Below, piece after piece: positions 61,694 to 64,000 of a DNA stretch of 64,000 bases. Source of the stretch: Ecdyonurus torrentis (lineage: Eukaryota; Arthropoda; Insecta; Ephemeroptera; Heptageniidae); the NCBI GenBank assembly GCA_949318235.1, contig OX439133.1:20732947-20796946 (forward strand). Reading direction: 5' to 3'. Within the stretch, counting starts at the first letter, position 1. Each line of letters opens with the position of its first letter. The position numbers and the translations under genes are program-made. The notes below the pieces were generated by a model that saw only the letters and a list, made by a program, of their open reading frames with translations, was not told the DNA's origin and did not search any database.

Positions 61694-63800
61694 TTTACAC
61701 AAAAACATTTTTTTATTTATTTATTTATTTATTTTTTTTTATTTTTTTTTTTTTTTCATTTAAGAGAAGTATTTTTATAATACAAGAAGCAAAAATTAAT
61801 CATCATTAATCAATACAAACAGCAAAAAATTGTTCAACATTTTATAAATTATCAAGAAAGAATTTTTTCATATTAAATGTCGTTTCATTTTTATTTGCAA
61901 AACTTTTTAATTCTGATGGAATTTGATTCCATAATTTAGGAAGTAAAAATTTTTTTGTCCTTTCAGTGAATCTATTTACAATTTTTGGTACAAATAAAGG
62001 ATTGGTCACTGCTGTTCTGGTACTATAAATATGAGTTCTCGGTATACCATGAGAATTTTCAAAATAATTTTCACAAACAAAAGAACATTTAAACATTTCT
62101 TCTATTGGCAATATCTTAAAGTACTTAAAATATTCAAGATCACTTTTTAGCTTATTTCCTTTTTTTAAAATTTTTAATATTCTTATTTGCATTTTTTTCA
62201 ATTCCCATAATTTACCTGATTTAGTACAACCATAAGATAATAAACCGTATAATATATGTGGATGTACAAAAGAAAAATATAATTGTCTCATCGTCTGTTC
62301 ATTCACATATGATCTTACTGTTTTTAATTTAAAAATTGCAGATCTCAATTTATTTAACAGTTGCATAATATGCAAATCCCAATCAAATGTTTGATCAATA
62401 ATAGCTCCTAAGTAATTATAATTATTTACTTGTTCTACAAACTCACAATTACAATTTAAAGTAAAATTATGTAAACACTTATTAGTATGAGCTCTTAATT
62501 GAATATTTTGCATAGTATATGTATACTTATTAAAAATGTGCATAACTTTTGTTTTTTTCCTATTAATTAATATTTTCCTATCATGCGACCATTCCAAAAC
62601 TGAATCAAAATCATTTTGTAACATTTTATTTGCAACTTCAAAGTTACTATGAGCCGCTATCATAAGTAAATCATCGGCAAACATTTTTGCTTTACAATAT
62701 TTTAGTAAATTAAAAATTTTGTTAACATAAATTATAAAGAATTTAGCACTTAAGACCCCTCCTTGTATTATACCGCATTTTATTATTTTAATTTCACTTA
62801 CAATATTTTTAATTTTGACAGCAACTTGTCTATTTTTTATAATATTCGCAATTAACATTAATGTTGGTCCTCGTATTCCAATTTCTTCTAAATCTTTTAA
62901 CAATAAGTCATGGTCTATAGTGTCAAATGCTTTGGAATAATCAACAAATAAACAAAGAACATGATGCCCTTTTTCTAATTCTTCATTTATAAAATTGGAA
63001 ACATCATATAGACATTTTGCTGTACCCTTTTTTTTTTGATAGGCATATTGATTTTTATTTATAATATTGAATTCTTCTAAATAATCAGACAATAATAATT
63101 CAATATGTTTTTGTATAAATTTATCAACAAAAGCAGATACAGCAACTGGTCTAAAATTATTATATAGTTTATGATCCCCACCTTTATAAATTGGCCTTAT
63201 CAATGATAATTTTAGATTATCAGGATATACTGAGCTTTCAATACACATATTTGTTAATCTTATTAAATATTGAATTAATGATTCGCCACCAAATAAAATA
63301 TCCTGAACACCTATATTATCATGACCTGGTCCTTTTTTCTTACTTAATAAATTAATAATATAAACTGCTCGTTTCTCATTTAATTTTGGTAGATACATTG
63401 ATTGTAAATTACTATTAAATTTAAGCGAATTTTCACTTAATATTAAATTACAATTAATCTTTACATCTTCAATTGAATTTACAAAATGATTTACAAAATT
63501 ATTAGCAATATCTTTGATAGAACTTACATCAGACATATATTTAATAATAATATTATCAATATTAAGATTTTCTTTCCCTAATATTTGATTAATAAAACAC
63601 CAAGATTTTCTTATATCACCAGCAATTTCAACAAATTTAGAATGATAATAATTATTTTTTTCTTTATTTATTAAAAAATTTATTTTGTTTCTTAATTTTT
63701 TATATCTAATTCTATATTCAGGCATATGTAATGAGTTTTTAAATTTTTGAAAATATATAATATACATAAAACTTTTCGAAAGTAAATTTATTAAACACAT
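61694..63800 (-). mobile_element. 5'-truncated non-LTR retrotransposon (LINE)
   Basis: On the minus strand: RT reading frame, a short 3' UTR of about 85 bases, then an A-rich tail with AAAT repeats (61694-61757). The 5' side stops at about 63800, right next to an (AT)n tract. The upstream part with the endonuclease (and any ORF1) is absent. 5' truncation with an A-rich 3' tail is the usual outcome of target-primed reverse transcription. Confidence 0.75.
61842..63800 (-). CDS. LINE reverse transcriptase ORF, 652 codons
   Basis: Reverse transcriptase of a Jockey/CR1-like LINE; it would copy the element RNA at a nicked target. The first 80 residues match the linker that normally follows the endonuclease (YYHSKF, SWCFINQILGK). 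RT motifs by residue: KGPGHDNI about 156-163, FRPVAV 216-221, motif A FVDYSKAFDTIDH 285-297, motif B QGGVLS 346-351, motif C FADD 374-377 (Asp codons at 62670-62675). The C-terminal region to residue 652 has HPHILYGLLSYG and LPKLWNQIPSELKSF, typical of the family. The frame has no stop or frameshift, so the insertion is probably young. The ATG at 63800 is simply the first one in the retained part and may not be a natural start. Codon use is extremely A+T-rich, like the surrounding DNA. Confidence 0.85.
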   Translation of the reverse strand: MCLINLLSKSFMYIIYFQKFKNSLHMPEYRIRYKKLRNKINFLINKEKNNYYHSKFVEIAGDIRKSWCFINQILGKENLNIDNIIIKYMSDVSSIKDIANNFVNHFVNSIEDVKINCNLILSENSLKFNSNLQSMYLPKLNEKRAVYIINLLSKKKGPGHDNIGVQDILFGGESLIQYLIRLTNMCIESSVYPDNLKLSLIRPIYKGGDHKLYNNFRPVAVSAFVDKFIQKHIELLLSDYLEEFNIINKNQYAYQKKKGTAKCLYDVSNFINEELEKGHHVLCLFVDYSKAFDTIDHDLLLKDLEEIGIRGPTLMLIANIIKNRQVAVKIKNIVSEIKIIKCGIIQGGVLSAKFFIIYVNKIFNLLKYCKAKMFADDLLMIAAHSNFEVANKMLQNDFDSVLEWSHDRKILINRKKTKVMHIFNKYTYTMQNIQLRAHTNKCLHNFTLNCNCEFVEQVNNYNYLGAIIDQTFDWDLHIMQLLNKLRSAIFKLKTVRSYVNEQTMRQLYFSFVHPHILYGLLSYGCTKSGKLWELKKMQIRILKILKKGNKLKSDLEYFKYFKILPIEEMFKCSFVCENYFENSHGIPRTHIYSTRTAVTNPLFVPKIVNRFTERTKKFLLPKLWNQIPSELKSFANKNETTFNMKKFFLDNL

Positions 63801-63823
63801 TTACATATTATATATAATATTTC

Positions 63824-63829
<6 letters not shown>

Positions 63830-63892
<63 letters not shown>
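63830..63892. repeat. (AT)n microsatellite at the LINE 5' junction
   Basis: About 30 AT units, 30 bp upstream of the LINE frame. Confidence 0.95.
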
Positions 63893-63896
<4 letters not shown>

Positions 63897-64000
63897 GAAG
63901 AATGATGATTTAAAATATATAAATGCAAAAAGTATGTAAAATGTTATCAAAAAGCATCACATTAAAGAGAAAATAATACTCTTTTAATGCACAAAGAAAC

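Noticed and set aside
61489..61809. 106-codon frame next to the LINE tail
   Set aside because: Built from T runs and the reverse of the A-rich tail; no domain.

Overview
The window is animal-type nuclear DNA with no host gene that I can support. It is strongly A+T-rich and crowded with microsatellites and long mononucleotide runs. It also carries many short inverted-repeat DNA transposons, a Ty3/Gypsy LTR retrotransposon and a non-LTR (LINE) retrotransposon. That mix suggests an invertebrate metazoan; I cannot name the phylum. There is no sign of bacterial operons, CRISPR or rRNA, and no complete tRNA.

Layout. 1-6.7 kb: A+T-rich spacer with several interspersed elements, a (TG)n(AT)n tract, and a nested GACGGA/CCGTC palindrome block (4459-5360). 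6.75-32.6 kb: a degenerate tandem array of about 1-kb units. Adjacent units in the left part are about 0.95-1.03 kb after removing insertions. Different small elements have landed in different units. A GC-rich island with a good TATA box and initiator sits inside the array at 17.2-17.56 kb. A complete 8.2-kb Gypsy element (21637-29863) is inserted in the array. It has two 866-bp LTRs that read as identical, a 4-bp target duplication, gag with a polyQ tract and a zinc knuckle, and a pol reading frame (protease, reverse transcriptase, RNase H, integrase with GPY motif). Pol is reached through a textbook -1 frameshift signal: slippery A AAA AAC, an 8-nt spacer, then a 9-bp stem. One in-frame TAG interrupts the reverse transcriptase. 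Two long foldback elements follow (30291-31190). 32.6-61.7 kb: A+T-rich spacer with further copies of the same small element families, very long tetranucleotide and (GA)n/(CT)n arrays, a LINE 3' fragment at 38.95 kb and paired palindromes at 59.9-60.4 kb. 61.7-63.8 kb (minus strand): a LINE with a 652-codon open reverse-transcriptase ORF. It lacks an endonuclease domain, has an A-rich tail, and is bordered upstream by an (AT)n tract.

The two retrotransposon polyproteins are the only convincing proteins. Reading frames inside microsatellites (Ser-Leu, Thr-His, Ser-Phe-Val-Arg and similar repeats) are artefacts. The most useful observations are the frameshift module, the array with its nested insertions that gives a relative chronology, and the recurring small palindromic element families, grouped here by terminal motif, target duplication and nesting.
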